Shown: positions 1 to 9,167 of the stretch, in pieces | Position numbering within the stretch: position 1 is the first letter of the stretch | Layout: each line of letters opens with the position of its first letter | DNA from: Sulfopaludibacter sp963835555 | GTDB taxonomy: Bacteria; Acidobacteriota; Terriglobia; Bryobacterales; Bryobacteraceae | NCBI GenBank assembly: GCA_963835555.1 | Contig: CAWIGC010000042.1 | Location: 62,001 to 126,000 of the forward strand | Direction: 5' to 3' | DNA length: 64,000 nt | Translations under genes and position numbers: made by a program | Notes under the pieces: generated by a model | What the model saw: only the letters and a program-made list of their open reading frames with translations | Told to the model about the DNA's origin: nothing | Database searches by the model: none

Positions 1-1
1 T

Positions 2-34
2 CGCAACATCTGGATCCGCAAGCTGGCGGAATAA
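2..34 (+). CDS. C-terminal end of a gene cut by the window edge (probable DUF1080 protein)
   Basis: Only the last ten codons and a TAA stop are visible, reading RNIWIRKLAE. Endings of the form RNIWIR(K/R)L are common in secreted DUF1080 (3-keto-disaccharide hydrolase-like) proteins of Acidobacteriota and Planctomycetota. The next gene, a GH20 hexosaminidase, starts 13 bases downstream on the same strand, so the two may be co-transcribed in a glycan-degradation unit. The family call rests on ten residues and is tentative. Confidence 0.4.
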   Translation, partial: RNIWIRKLAE

Positions 35-47
35 GGCAAGAGAGACT

Positions 48-2009
48 ATGTTCGCAACTGCTTTGGCTTTGACATTGCTGATGCCAATGCCCCGCGTGGC
101 TACGCCTGGGGATGGCAAACTGGCAATCCATGAAGACTTCACCGTCGCTGCCACGGGAGTTTCCGACGGGCGCCTGGATCGCGCCGTAGATCGCCTGGTG
201 GCGCGCATCTCGCGGCAGACCGGCATCTGGATCGTCGCACCGAAGGCCGGCGGCGCAAGCCGCGCCACATTGCGGATCGAATGCTCCGCGGCCGGCCCGG
301 CATACCCCACGCTCGGAGAGGATGAATCCTACACGCTCGACGTGACCGCGCAAGGCGCCACCATTAAGGCCGCGACCATCGATGGCGCCATGCACGGCAT
401 GGCTACCTTTGCGCAACTGATCGCCGAAGGCCCGGGCGGCTTTTCGGCCGCCGCCATCCACGTGGAGGACCGCCCGCGATTCGCCTGGCGCGGCCTGATG
501 CTGGACGTTGCGCGCCACTGGATGCCGCTCGAAGTGGTGGAGCGCAACCTGGATGCCATGGCCGCCGTGAAGCTCAATGTGTTTCACTGGCACCTCTCCG
601 ACGATCAGGGTTTTCGCGTGGAAAGCAAGCTGTATCCCAAGCTCCAGCAAATGGGCTCGGACGGCAATTACTATACGCAGGACCAGGTCCGCCACGTGAT
701 TGAATACGCGCGCGACCGCGGCATCCGCGTGGTGCCCGAGTTCGACATTCCGGGCCATACCACGGCCTGGCTGGTGGGCTATCCCGAAATCGGCGCCGCG
801 CCCGGTCCTTACGAATTGGGCCGCCACTTCGGCGTCTTCGACCCGGTGATGGACCCCTCCAAAGAGGGCGTGTACAGCTTCCTCGACGGCTTTCTGGGCG
901 AGATGACCAAGCTGTTTCCCGACCCCTATTTCCATATCGGCGGCGACGAAGTGAACGGCAAAGACTGGACCCGGTCCGCCGCCGTACAGGCGTTCCAGAA
1001 GGAGCACCACCTGGCGAACAATGAGGCGTTCCACGCCTTTTTCAATCAGCGCATCCTGAAAATTCTGCAGGACGACGGCAAGACGATGATCGGTTGGGAC
1101 GAAATTCTCCATCCCGATCTGCCCAAGGCATCGGTGATCCAAAGCTGGCGGGGACAGAAAGGCTTGGCCGAAGCCGTCGGCAAAGGCTACCAGGGAATTC
1201 TTTCGTGGGGATATTATCTGGATCACCTCAGCACCGCCGCCTACCATTACGGCATCGATCCGCTGGGCGGAAATCTGCCTGCCGATCAAGCCTCGCGCGT
1301 GCTGGGCGGCGAAGCCTGCATGTGGTCCGAATATGTGAGCGCGGAGACCGTGGACTCGCGCATCTGGCCGCGCCTGGCCGCCATCGCCGAGCGCTTCTGG
1401 TCGCCCGCGGAACTCAAGGATGTGGATTCGATGTACCAGCGGATGACTGCGGTAAGCCGCCAGCTCGAGTGGACCGGCGTGCGGCACCGCGCCAATTACG
1501 AGCCCATGCTGGAGCGTCTGGCGGCGGGACAACCCGTAGGTCCGGTGAAGGTGCTGGCGGACGCGTCGGAAGCCTTGGGACTCGGCCCGCGGGCCAGGGC
1601 GCAACGCTATACCACGCTGATTCCGCTCAATCGCTTTGTGGACGCCACGCGGCCGGAGAGCGAGAGCATCCGCGCCCTGGAACTGGCCGCGGGCCGACGC
1701 AATCCCGAAGATATTTCCGCCCTGCGCCGGCAGTTTACCGAGTGGGCCGCCAACGATGCCCTGTTCCAGCCGATGGCCGATCAGGACGGCTTCCTGGTGG
1801 AGTTGAAACCGCTCTCGAAGGATCTCTCCGCGCTCGGCAACATGGGGCTGAAGGCCTTGGACTACCTGAGCGGCGGACCGGGTGCGCCAGCCCCGTGGCT
1901 CTCCGCCCAGACTGCCGAGATCGCGCGCATTCAGAAGCCCAATGCCGAAGTCACGCTGGCGGCGTACCGCCCGGTGAAAGTTCTGCTGGATGCGCTCGCA
2001 AAGAAGTAG
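48..2009 (+). CDS. Beta-N-acetylhexosaminidase, glycoside hydrolase family 20
   Basis: This 653-residue protein should remove terminal GlcNAc or GalNAc from glycans outside the cytoplasm. It has a short hydrophobic N-terminus compatible with a signal peptide, a GH20 N-terminal domain (about residues 25-140) and a (beta/alpha)8 catalytic barrel starting near RGLMLDVARHWMP. The hallmark HIGGDE motif gives the catalytic Asp300-Glu301 pair of substrate-assisted catalysis. Other GH20 signatures are FHWHLSDDQGFR and the late GGEACMWSEYV stretch. The length fits the family. The ATG follows a purine-rich AAGAGAG. The last 59 bases overlap the convergent methyltransferase gene. Confidence 0.93.
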   Translation: MFATALALTLLMPMPRVATPGDGKLAIHEDFTVAATGVSDGRLDRAVDRLVARISRQTGIWIVAPKAGGASRATLRIECSAAGPAYPTLGEDESYTLDVTAQGATIKAATIDGAMHGMATFAQLIAEGPGGFSAAAIHVEDRPRFAWRGLMLDVARHWMPLEVVERNLDAMAAVKLNVFHWHLSDDQGFRVESKLYPKLQQMGSDGNYYTQDQVRHVIEYARDRGIRVVPEFDIPGHTTAWLVGYPEIGAAPGPYELGRHFGVFDPVMDPSKEGVYSFLDGFLGEMTKLFPDPYFHIGGDEVNGKDWTRSAAVQAFQKEHHLANNEAFHAFFNQRILKILQDDGKTMIGWDEILHPDLPKASVIQSWRGQKGLAEAVGKGYQGILSWGYYLDHLSTAAYHYGIDPLGGNLPADQASRVLGGEACMWSEYVSAETVDSRIWPRLAAIAERFWSPAELKDVDSMYQRMTAVSRQLEWTGVRHRANYEPMLERLAAGQPVGPVKVLADASEALGLGPRARAQRYTTLIPLNRFVDATRPESESIRALELAAGRRNPEDISALRRQFTEWAANDALFQPMADQDGFLVELKPLSKDLSALGNMGLKALDYLSGGPGAPAPWLSAQTAEIARIQKPNAEVTLAAYRPVKVLLDALAKK

Positions 2010-2703
2010 GCCGCTCCAGCACCGCGAGTAGCGACTGGCCGAAGGGCGGAGGCAACCAGGCCTCTGCCCGCGACATCACCGGCACCGCGACCCGGTCGAA
2101 CAGTGCGATCTGCGCTGCCGATTGTTCCTCCCGCCGCAGAATCCGGGCATTGATCCACCAGCCGAAGAAGCCCAGGCTGTTCACGAAATGCGCCAGGCGG
2201 ACATGCAGTCCGCAGGCCTCGGCCAGGTTCGCCAGGGACTTCCGCGTGTAACGCCGGTAATGGCCCAGGTTGCGGTCGATCGGCCCGAACAGCGCCGGGA
2301 ACGCCGGCACCAGCAGCACGATCACGCCGCCGGGTGAAAGGATCGACGCCATCCGGCGCAGCGCCTCGCCATCGTCCGCGATGTGCTCCAGCACGTTCAG
2401 GCACACCACCGAATCGGGCGCGAACCGTGCCAGGCTGCGAATATCTTCGGCCACGAAGGCATGCAGGTTCGGCCTGTCCGGATAGCGTTCGCGCAGGCTC
2501 TGGACGCATGCCGGCTCCACATCCACGGCCACCACTACGTCGCGATCCAGCAACATGCCGGTGAAGTTGCCAATGCCGCAGCCCACCTCCACCACGCGGC
2601 GTCCCAGGTGGCGCAACACCAGCCGGCTCTGCCATGCGAAGTAGTTCGCCGCGCGCGCCATCCGCTCCTGGTCCCGCAGGGTATATGCCGCGCCTGTAGC
2701 CAC
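1951..2703 (-). CDS. Class I SAM-dependent methyltransferase
   Basis: The 250-residue protein carries the class I methyltransferase SAM-binding motif I VVEVGCGIGNFTGML, an acidic motif II (VAVDVEP) and the post-motif NVLEHIADD typical of Methyltransf_11/12 enzymes. The substrate cannot be read from sequence; relatives often sit in polysaccharide or lipid glycosylation clusters, and the neighbouring gene encodes a GT-C-like membrane protein. The start is GTG at 2703. The divergent membrane protein starts only 21 bases away. The 3' end overlaps the hexosaminidase end on the opposite strand by 59 bases. Confidence 0.82.
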   Translation of the reverse strand: MATGAAYTLRDQERMARAANYFAWQSRLVLRHLGRRVVEVGCGIGNFTGMLLDRDVVVAVDVEPACVQSLRERYPDRPNLHAFVAEDIRSLARFAPDSVVCLNVLEHIADDGEALRRMASILSPGGVIVLLVPAFPALFGPIDRNLGHYRRYTRKSLANLAEACGLHVRLAHFVNSLGFFGWWINARILRREEQSAAQIALFDRVAVPVMSRAEAWLPPPFGQSLLAVLERPTSLRAHPAELSPGGTPPA

Positions 2704-2724
2704 TCATCTAGAATAAAACTTCCG

Positions 2725-4386
2725 ATGTCCGGCTTCCTTGGATTTGGCGCCGCGGACCTGCTGGTGCTTTTTTTCAGCGCGATCCTGCTTGGCGGAGCGT
2801 TCGCGGCGCGGCGGTGGATCGAGCCGCGCGCCCGCACGTTCGCACAAAAAACGGTGTGGTGCATGTTGCTGCTGGCAGTCCTCCCGGTGGCGCTGCGGCT
2901 GCTGCTCCTGCCGAATCATCCGGTCCCCACTCCGGATATCTACGATGAATTCGGCCATCTGCTGGTGGCCGATACCCTGCGCCACTTCCGCCTGGCCAAC
3001 CCTCCTCTGCCGCGGCCGGAATTCTTCGAAACCTTTTTCGTACTGCAGCAGCCCACTTACAGTGCCATCTATCCCATCGGCCAGGGGCTGGCGCTGGCTA
3101 TCGGCTGGACGCTGTTCGGACTTCCCTGGGCGGGCGTGCTCCTTGCCACCGCGGCCTTCTGCGCCCTGTGCTACTGGATGCTGCGCGCATGGACCACGCC
3201 CGGTTGGGCGCTGGTGGGCGGACTTCTGGCCGTGGCCGAGTTCGGGCCCCTGAATCAGTGGATGAACAGTTATTGGGGCGGAGCGTTCCCCGCCATGGCC
3301 GGATGCCTGGTGTTCGGCGCCCTGCCGCGCTTGCGCCAGAACGCGCGAACGCGCGACGCCGTGCTGCTCGCCGTGGGGCTCGCGCTGCACTGGCTGACCC
3401 GGCCGTACGAATCGCTGTTTTTATTTCTGGCGGTGGCGCTCTACTTCGCACCGTACTGGCGTGCCTGGCGCAGGTTCGCCAGAGTGGCGCCGGAAGCGGC
3501 TCTCATCCTGCTCACCGCCGGCGCCATCACGCTCTTCCACAACAAAGCGGTGACCGGCAGTTGGACCACTCTGCCCGAAGCACTCAGCCAGCAACAATAC
3601 GGCGTCCCGGCGGCGTTGACGTTCCAATCCAACCCCGTGCCCGTCCGCGAACTCACTCCGCAGCAGGCCCTCGATTACCGCATGCAACTGGGCTTTCGCG
3701 GCTCGCGCGGCGAAACGCTGCGCAGCTACCTGGAGCGCCTGGAATATCGCGTCCGCTACTACCGCTTCTTTTTCTTTCCACCGCTCTACCTGGCGCTGGC
3801 GGCGTTTCTCTTCACGCTGCGAAAGGATCGCCACGGTTGGGTAGCGCTCACGTGCCTGCTGTTCGCGCTGGGTGTGAATTTCTTCCCCGCCTTTCAACTC
3901 CACTATGTGGCGGCGGTGACCTGTCTGTTCGTGCTCATGTGCGTGGCCGGCCTGGAAGCCCTGAGTACCCTGGTGGTACGCGGACAACCCGCCGGAGCCG
4001 ACGCGGCGCGCCTGCTCCTGCTGCTTTGCGCCGGCCAGTTCGTGCTCTGGTACGGTCTGCACGTGGCCGACCGCTCGCCGCTCTCGCTGGCCCTGCGCCC
4101 TTATGAAACCTGGGACAACATCAATCACGCCAATCCCGAGCGCCGCATCTACGTGGACCAACAGTTAGCGCAAATACCGGGCCGTCTCCTGGTGCTGGTG
4201 CGCTATTCGCCGCTGCATCCCTTCCAGGACGAGTGGGTGTACAACGGAGCCGATCCGGCGGACTCGCGCATCATCTGGGCGCGCGACCTCGGGCCGGAAG
4301 CAGACCGGCAGTTAGAGGCGCTTTATCCCGGACGCACGGTGCTCCTCCTCGAGCCCGATGCCCGCCCGCCGCGGATCTCGCCGTAG
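2725..4386 (+). CDS. Multipass membrane protein, GT-C glycosyltransferase-like
   Basis: A 553-residue protein with roughly ten hydrophobic segments. After the first two or three membrane helices comes a periplasmic-type loop with TPDIYDEFGHLLVADTL; an Asp/Glu pair in the first large loop is typical of GT-C glycosyltransferases that use polyprenyl-phosphate sugars (ArnT, PMT and relatives). A long soluble C-terminal region follows the last helix. I infer that it transfers a sugar across the membrane; acceptor and donor are unknown. The ATG at 2725 was chosen because the upstream in-frame extension would lie antisense within the methyltransferase gene. Confidence 0.6.
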   Translation: MSGFLGFGAADLLVLFFSAILLGGAFAARRWIEPRARTFAQKTVWCMLLLAVLPVALRLLLLPNHPVPTPDIYDEFGHLLVADTLRHFRLANPPLPRPEFFETFFVLQQPTYSAIYPIGQGLALAIGWTLFGLPWAGVLLATAAFCALCYWMLRAWTTPGWALVGGLLAVAEFGPLNQWMNSYWGGAFPAMAGCLVFGALPRLRQNARTRDAVLLAVGLALHWLTRPYESLFLFLAVALYFAPYWRAWRRFARVAPEAALILLTAGAITLFHNKAVTGSWTTLPEALSQQQYGVPAALTFQSNPVPVRELTPQQALDYRMQLGFRGSRGETLRSYLERLEYRVRYYRFFFFPPLYLALAAFLFTLRKDRHGWVALTCLLFALGVNFFPAFQLHYVAAVTCLFVLMCVAGLEALSTLVVRGQPAGADAARLLLLLCAGQFVLWYGLHVADRSPLSLALRPYETWDNINHANPERRIYVDQQLAQIPGRLLVLVRYSPLHPFQDEWVYNGADPADSRIIWARDLGPEADRQLEALYPGRTVLLLEPDARPPRISP

Positions 4387-4393
4387 CTTCCGG

Positions 4394-5161
4394 TCAATTC
4401 TCCGATGGCGCCCGAGCAACCGATTCCACCACCACCACATCGAGCGGAATCTTTTTGCGCACAAGCTGCAAGCCAAGCTGCTGCTGTAAGGCGGTGAACA
4501 GATCGGGCGCAGCAGGCGACTCGATGCGGCTTTCCGGCGAGGCACCTGGCCGGTCCCGGGTGAATTCGAGCGTGAAGTCGTATTTGCCGGCCAGACCCGT
4601 CTTGTCGATGATCGGTCCCGCGTCCGGCGACGGCAGGAATTCGACCAGCGTCTGCACGCTTTGCTGCGTTGCCTCGACGCGCGTCAGCATGTAACCACCG
4701 CTGATCGAATGATGGGAGACCATGCCCGCACGCGGGGCGGTAGATTCCTTGAGCCTGGCTCCCGACTTTGCCACCGTCAGCTCGAACCCCGGGAACGCCC
4801 GCGACTCAATGTGCTCTCTGAGGTGGAATCGTTCCGCCAGGAAGCCTTGCATCATCACGCGGAACTGCTCCCGCGTGGCGCCCGCTGGAACCCTGGCGGC
4901 GAAATCGAAACGGTTCTGTTCCAATGGAATCTTGCTCGCGACCTGAAAATAGTCCACGTGGTACGCGATGGCGATCAGGTCCAGCAGGGTTGCGGAATTG
5001 AATGAGTATCGCGTCGCATCCTGCTGCCCCGGTCCACCGGACGCACCGCGCACACTCTTCGGACCGGACAGTTTGATCGACGCCACTTCAAACGCCGGGG
5101 ACTGCGCGGAAACCGGTGCGGCGAGTACCGCGACGAATATGCCGGTCCGCACCACCCTCAT
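4394..5161 (-). CDS. TIGR03435 family secreted protein (Solibacter-type)
   Basis: The 255-residue product has a signal peptide (MRVVRTGIFVAVLAAPVSAQ) followed at once by FEVASIKLSG, the hallmark opening of TIGR03435 proteins. Later features include a LLDLIAIAYHV stretch, RFHLREHIESRAFPGFELTVAKSG and a final segment with LFTALQQQLGLQLVRKK, all characteristic of the family. The function is unknown; the family is strongly expanded in Candidatus Solibacter and other soil acidobacteria, which helps place the organism. The ATG at 5161 is preferred over an in-frame TTG nine bases upstream. Confidence 0.9.
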   Translation of the reverse strand: MRVVRTGIFVAVLAAPVSAQSPAFEVASIKLSGPKSVRGASGGPGQQDATRYSFNSATLLDLIAIAYHVDYFQVASKIPLEQNRFDFAARVPAGATREQFRVMMQGFLAERFHLREHIESRAFPGFELTVAKSGARLKESTAPRAGMVSHHSISGGYMLTRVEATQQSVQTLVEFLPSPDAGPIIDKTGLAGKYDFTLEFTRDRPGASPESRIESPAAPDLFTALQQQLGLQLVRKKIPLDVVVVESVARAPSEN

Positions 5162-5170
5162 ACCGAACAA

Positions 5171-5966
5171 CTATATCGCGGGATACCGGCTCAACGGGAA
5201 CGTCTCCACCTGCGGCGAGCGCTGTTGCACCAGCACGCCCCCATCCACCACCAGGCATGCCCCCGTGATATAACGGGCATCTTCGGTAGCCAGGAATACG
5301 GTGGGTCCGGCCAGGTCTTCAGGCGTGCCCAAGCCGGCCCAGCGGCACCACTTTGCCGCGCTCCACAGCCGCTTCCTCGTCCAGATCGTACGTTCGAATA
5401 AGGCCCGGCACCACCGCGTTGACGCGCACCCCGTAAGGCGCAAGGTCCAGCGCCATGGCGCGGGTCATCGCCTCGATGCCGCCCTTGGATGCGTCGTATG
5501 CCACGTTGCCGCGGTGCGCCCGGGTGGCGCCTCCGCTGGACATGCTGATAATCACACCCCCGCCCTGCCGCACCATAATATGCGCGGCGCGATGCGCGCA
5601 CAGAAACGAGCCTTTCAGATTCACGTCCAGAAGCTGATCCCACCAGGCTTCGTCGGCTTCCAGAAAATGACGCGCGGCGTGGATGTTGCCGGCGTTATTC
5701 ACAAGCACGTCGAGCCGGCCAAAGCGCTCCAGCACCCGGTCGAACATGGCGTCCACCGCCGCTTTGCCGGATACATCGCAGGGCACGGCAAGGGACTGCT
5801 CTCCGATGGCCTCCGCCACTTCGGCCGCGCGCGCTTCGCTGAGATCGTTCACGGCCACGCAGGCGCCTTCGGCCGCGAACCGCTCGGCCACGGCGCGCCC
5901 GATACCGTGACCCGCTCCGGTCACAATCACCACCTGGTTTTCGAATCGTTTGAGTTGCGGCGTCAT
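5171..5966 (-). CDS. SDR family NAD(P)-dependent oxidoreductase, frameshifted
   Basis: A short-chain dehydrogenase/reductase of about 264 residues when read through one frameshift. The first part holds the TGAGHGIG cofactor motif, NNAG and the catalytic YDASK (YxxxK) with an upstream Ser; the C-terminal part carries GTPEDLAGPTVFLATEDARY and ITGACLVVDGG, the usual SDR end. The two parts are joined by dropping one G (a C triplet at 5328-5330 on the plus strand), which turns RLGHA-stop into RLGTPEDL. All catalytic residues are present, so a consensus error is as likely as decay. ATG at 5966. Substrate unknown. Confidence 0.85.
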
Positions 5967-5992
5967 GCCTTCCGATGCTACCAAAGGATGAC

Positions 5993-6736
5993 ATGCAGGA
6001 AATCGCGCGCGGCGTAGCCGTGTTCCCTACCCTGATCGCCAACGCCTACCTGGTAGGCGACGCGGCTTCGTGGGTTTTGGTGGATGCGTGCAAACCCGGC
6101 CACGACCGTGCCATCCGCCAGGCCGCGGAGCATCGCTTCGGCCCGGCTGCCCGGCCGCGCGCCATCATCCTGACCCACGGCCATTTCGACCACGCCGGGT
6201 CCGCCGGCCCGCTGGCCGACCTGTGGCAGGTGCCCATCTACGCGCACGCGCGGGAATTGCCGTTTCTCACCGGCCAGGCGCATTACCCGCCCATGAACTA
6301 CGCGCCGCCCGGTTTCTTCACCCGCCTGGCGCGTTTCTTCCCCACCAGCACGGTGGACCTGGGGAGCCGCCTCCGCGCCTTCGAGCCCGCGCCCGTTCCC
6401 GGCATGGAATCCTGGCAGCTTGTCGAAACGCCCGGCCACACCCCCGGCCATGTCTGCTTCTTCCGCGCCGAAGACGCGGTCCTGCTGGCGGGCGACGCGG
6501 TCACCACTATGAACCTGGACAGCTTCTTCGCCACTATCACCAAACGCAAGCAGGTGTGCCGTCCTCCGGTGCCTGCCACTCCGGACTGGATCGGCGCGCG
6601 AGAATCCGTTCGCCGGTTGGCACGATTGCGCCCGTCGGTGATCGCCGCGGGGCATGGCGCACCCATGGCCGGTGCGGCGGATGGCCTGCAGCACCTCGCG
6701 GATCACTTCGCGATACCCGCAGGAGCACTGGAGTAA
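5993..6736 (+). CDS. MBL-fold metallo-hydrolase
   Basis: The 247-residue protein has the metallo-beta-lactamase zinc motif THGHFDH, further ligands in ETPGHTPGH and AGDAVTT, and a terminal AAGHGAPM. The compact build resembles glyoxalase II-like and lactonase-like hydrolases, but the substrate cannot be assigned. The ATG at 5993 has AAAGGA five bases upstream, which beats the in-frame ATG at 5975. It is divergent from the SDR gene (26-base gap), and the downstream peptidase starts three bases after its stop, so the two probably form an operon. Confidence 0.85.
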   Translation: MQEIARGVAVFPTLIANAYLVGDAASWVLVDACKPGHDRAIRQAAEHRFGPAARPRAIILTHGHFDHAGSAGPLADLWQVPIYAHARELPFLTGQAHYPPMNYAPPGFFTRLARFFPTSTVDLGSRLRAFEPAPVPGMESWQLVETPGHTPGHVCFFRAEDAVLLAGDAVTTMNLDSFFATITKRKQVCRPPVPATPDWIGARESVRRLARLRPSVIAAGHGAPMAGAADGLQHLADHFAIPAGALE

Positions 6737-6739
6737 ACT

Positions 6740-8782
6740 ATGCGCATGTCCGCTTCCCGCTACTTTCTGATTCTGGCCTGTTGCTCTGCCTTCGGCCAAA
6801 CCGCGCGCCACCCCTTCCGCCTCGATGACCTGGCCCGGGTGCGCGAGGTCCGCGACCCCCAATGCTCTCCCGACGGGCAGTGGGTAGCCTACTCGCTGGG
6901 CACCACCGACGCCAAGGAGGACAAGCACGATTCCGATATCTGGATGGCGAGTTACGACGGGAAACGCGATCTGCGTCTCACCTCCAGCCCGGAAAGCGAA
7001 ACCACTCCCCGCTGGAGTCCCGACGGCAAATATCTGACGTTCCTTTCGTCGCGCCCCGGCAAAGCCAAGGGCAGCCAGGTGTGGCTGCTGGACCGGCAGG
7101 GCGGTGAGGCCGTGCAATTGACGAACGTGAAGGGCAGGCTGCAAGCCTACGAATGGTCGCCCGATTCCAAACGGCTGGCGCTGGTCATCGGCGATCCCGA
7201 CCCGGAGGCCGATGCCCCGGCGGAGGGAGCCAAGCCGAAGGCGCCCAAACCGATCGTCATCGACCGCTACAAGTTTAAGCAGGACGGCGCCGGGTACCTG
7301 CTGAGCGATCGCCACTCTTACATCTACCTGTTCGACATTGCCAGCAAAAAGCTGGAGCGCCTGACCACCGGAAAGACCGACGAATCGACGCCTTCCTGGA
7401 GCCCCGAAGGCGGCCGCATCGCCTTCATGAGCAACCATGCCGCCGACCCCGATCGCGATCACGCCAACCAGGTCTATGTAGCCGACGCCCGCGCCGGCGC
7501 CACCGAAAAACAGTTGAGCCCGCTCTCCCTGCCGGCCGAGCGTGGTAAGCCCGAATGGAGCCCCGACGGCAAGTGGATCGCCTTCCTGGTGGGGGAAGAG
7601 ATCAAGTGGGAAGAATACTCCATGGCGCATCTCGCCCTGGCGCCTTCCGATGGCAGCAGCGCGCCTACCCTCATGAAGGCCACCGAAGCGCTGGATCGCG
7701 GGGTCTCCTCACCCCATTTCACGCCGGATGGCGCATCGCTTACCTTCCAGGTGGTGGACGATCGCTCGGTGTATCCGGCCCGTGCGCGCATCGGCGGCGG
7801 CAGCGTGGAGCGACTCGCCCCCTCGCCCATCGTGGTCAGCAGCCCCAGCGTTGCCCGGGGCTGCTCGGTAGTTCTTTCCGGCGACGACAACAAGCCGTCT
7901 GAGATTTACGCCGTGGACGGGGGCCGGTTTCGTCAGTTGACTCACCAGAACGACGAACTGCTCGCGGAGTTGACCCTGCCGCCCACCGAAGAGGTGAGCT
8001 TCCAGAGCAAGGACGGCACCGAAGTCCACGGCCTGCTCACAAAGCCCGTCGGATATACACCGGGCGCCAGGGTTCCCCTGCTGCTGCGTATTCACGGAGG
8101 ACCCAACGGGCAGGACGCCCATACCTTCAGCACCGAGCGCCAAATGTTCGCCGCCAATGGCTACGCCGTGCTGGCAGTCAATTACCGCGGCGGATCCGGC
8201 CGCGGCCAGAAGTACTCCCATGCCATCGCGGCCGATTGGGGCCATCTGGAAGTCGAAGACCTGGAAGCCGGCGTCAATCACGTGATTCAGATGGGCGTGG
8301 CAGACCCCGAACGCCTGGGTGTGGGAGGCTGGAGCTACGGCGCCATTCTGACCGACTACATGATCGCCTCAGACCAGCGGTTTAAGGCCGCCACCAGCGG
8401 GGCGGGCACCGGCTTTGCGCTCTCCTTCTACGGCACCGACCAGTACATTACCCAATACGATTACGAAATCGGCCCGCCGTGGAAGGCGCTGGATACGTAT
8501 TTGAAGATGGCCTATCCCTTCCTGCATGCCGATCGCATCAAAACGCCCACGCTGTTCCTGGGCGGCGAGCGCGATTTCAACGTGCCGGTGCAGGGCAGCC
8601 AGCAGATGTATCAGGCGCTCCGCAGCCTGGGAATCGACACCCGGCTGGTCATCTATCCCAACGAGACGCACGGCATCCAGCGTCCCAGCTACCAGCGCGA
8701 CCGCATGGAGCGGTATCTCGCCTGGTACGACAAATATCTGAAGGGCGGCGCTCCGCTTCGCACCACCCCCGCGGGCCAGTAG
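6740..8782 (+). CDS. S9 family prolyl oligopeptidase-type serine peptidase
   Basis: A 680-residue protein of the acylaminoacyl-peptidase/dipeptidyl-peptidase type. A signal peptide (MRMSASRYFLILACCSAFGQ) is followed by a beta-propeller with repeated WSPDG/WSPDSK TolB-like blades (about residues 30-400) and a C-terminal alpha/beta-hydrolase domain. The nucleophile is Ser532 in GGWSYGA; the Asp lies in GERDFNVP and the His in NETHGI, completing the triad. It should cleave short peptides in the periplasm. Same strand and three bases after the MBL hydrolase. Confidence 0.92.
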   Translation: MRMSASRYFLILACCSAFGQTARHPFRLDDLARVREVRDPQCSPDGQWVAYSLGTTDAKEDKHDSDIWMASYDGKRDLRLTSSPESETTPRWSPDGKYLTFLSSRPGKAKGSQVWLLDRQGGEAVQLTNVKGRLQAYEWSPDSKRLALVIGDPDPEADAPAEGAKPKAPKPIVIDRYKFKQDGAGYLLSDRHSYIYLFDIASKKLERLTTGKTDESTPSWSPEGGRIAFMSNHAADPDRDHANQVYVADARAGATEKQLSPLSLPAERGKPEWSPDGKWIAFLVGEEIKWEEYSMAHLALAPSDGSSAPTLMKATEALDRGVSSPHFTPDGASLTFQVVDDRSVYPARARIGGGSVERLAPSPIVVSSPSVARGCSVVLSGDDNKPSEIYAVDGGRFRQLTHQNDELLAELTLPPTEEVSFQSKDGTEVHGLLTKPVGYTPGARVPLLLRIHGGPNGQDAHTFSTERQMFAANGYAVLAVNYRGGSGRGQKYSHAIAADWGHLEVEDLEAGVNHVIQMGVADPERLGVGGWSYGAILTDYMIASDQRFKAATSGAGTGFALSFYGTDQYITQYDYEIGPPWKALDTYLKMAYPFLHADRIKTPTLFLGGERDFNVPVQGSQQMYQALRSLGIDTRLVIYPNETHGIQRPSYQRDRMERYLAWYDKYLKGGAPLRTTPAGQ

Positions 8783-8794
8783 GACGGTGTCCGA

Positions 8795-8944
8795 TCAGGA
8801 GAACAGCTTCATCGAAATCCTGATGATCCGGGGAAAGTTGTTCTGAAACGGGCGAATGGCGCCAAAGCCAACCCAGGAGCCATTGGCCTGTCTTCCTGGG
8901 AGGACCGTCAAATGGATTCAGGTCGGATCCCGGAAATGATTATG
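8795..8944 (-). pseudogene. Decayed C-terminal tail of a TonB-dependent (Oar-like) outer membrane protein
   Basis: In the gene-poor stretch 8783-9020 the minus strand encodes about 40 residues ending NNFPRIIRISMKLFS and a TGA stop. An ending of (N)xPRIIQxALKLxF is typical of the large carboxypeptidase-regulatory/TonB-dependent proteins abundant in Acidobacteriota. The frame is interrupted by an in-frame TGA at 8918-8920, beyond which NHFRDPT, also usual near this end, is still readable. No further upstream homology was recognised, so this is a residual fragment. Confidence 0.45.
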
Positions 8945-9020
8945 CGACGCCTGCCCCCGGGGACTGACCGCAGCCAAACATTCCGGGATCTCGCCGCCAC
9001 AATCTACCTGGTTTTTGAAT

Positions 9021-9167
9021 ATGGGAGATCAAAGCGATGAATCTGCACGGAAGCCGCCCGATACGGGGTCGCTACCGCCGTACTCCCTTAAGGATGTGCC
9101 GTTTGCGTTAACCAACGGCGTACTGGTCGGCGACGCTGTCCTGTTGTATATTCCAATCGTCGCATGA
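9021..9167 (+). CDS. Possible 48-residue small protein translationally coupled to the AAA+ ATPase
   Basis: An ATG at 9021 opens a 48-codon frame that begins MGDQSDESARKPPDTG, ends VLVGDAVLLYIPIVA and stops at TGA 9165-9167. The stop overlaps the ATPase ATG as ATGA, an arrangement typical of translational coupling. The hydrophilic start and hydrophobic end give a plausible peptide with no recognised family. There is no strong Shine-Dalgarno sequence upstream, so the frame may be chance. Confidence 0.35.
   Translation: MGDQSDESARKPPDTGSLPPYSLKDVPFALTNGVLVGDAVLLYIPIVA

Noticed and set aside
5978..7630. A long minus-strand frame of 550 codons antisense to the MBL hydrolase and S9 peptidase
   Set aside because: The plus-strand genes carry clear motifs. 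The antisense product is low in hydrophobic-core patterning and rich in Gly/Arg/His, as expected for a GC-rich shadow frame.
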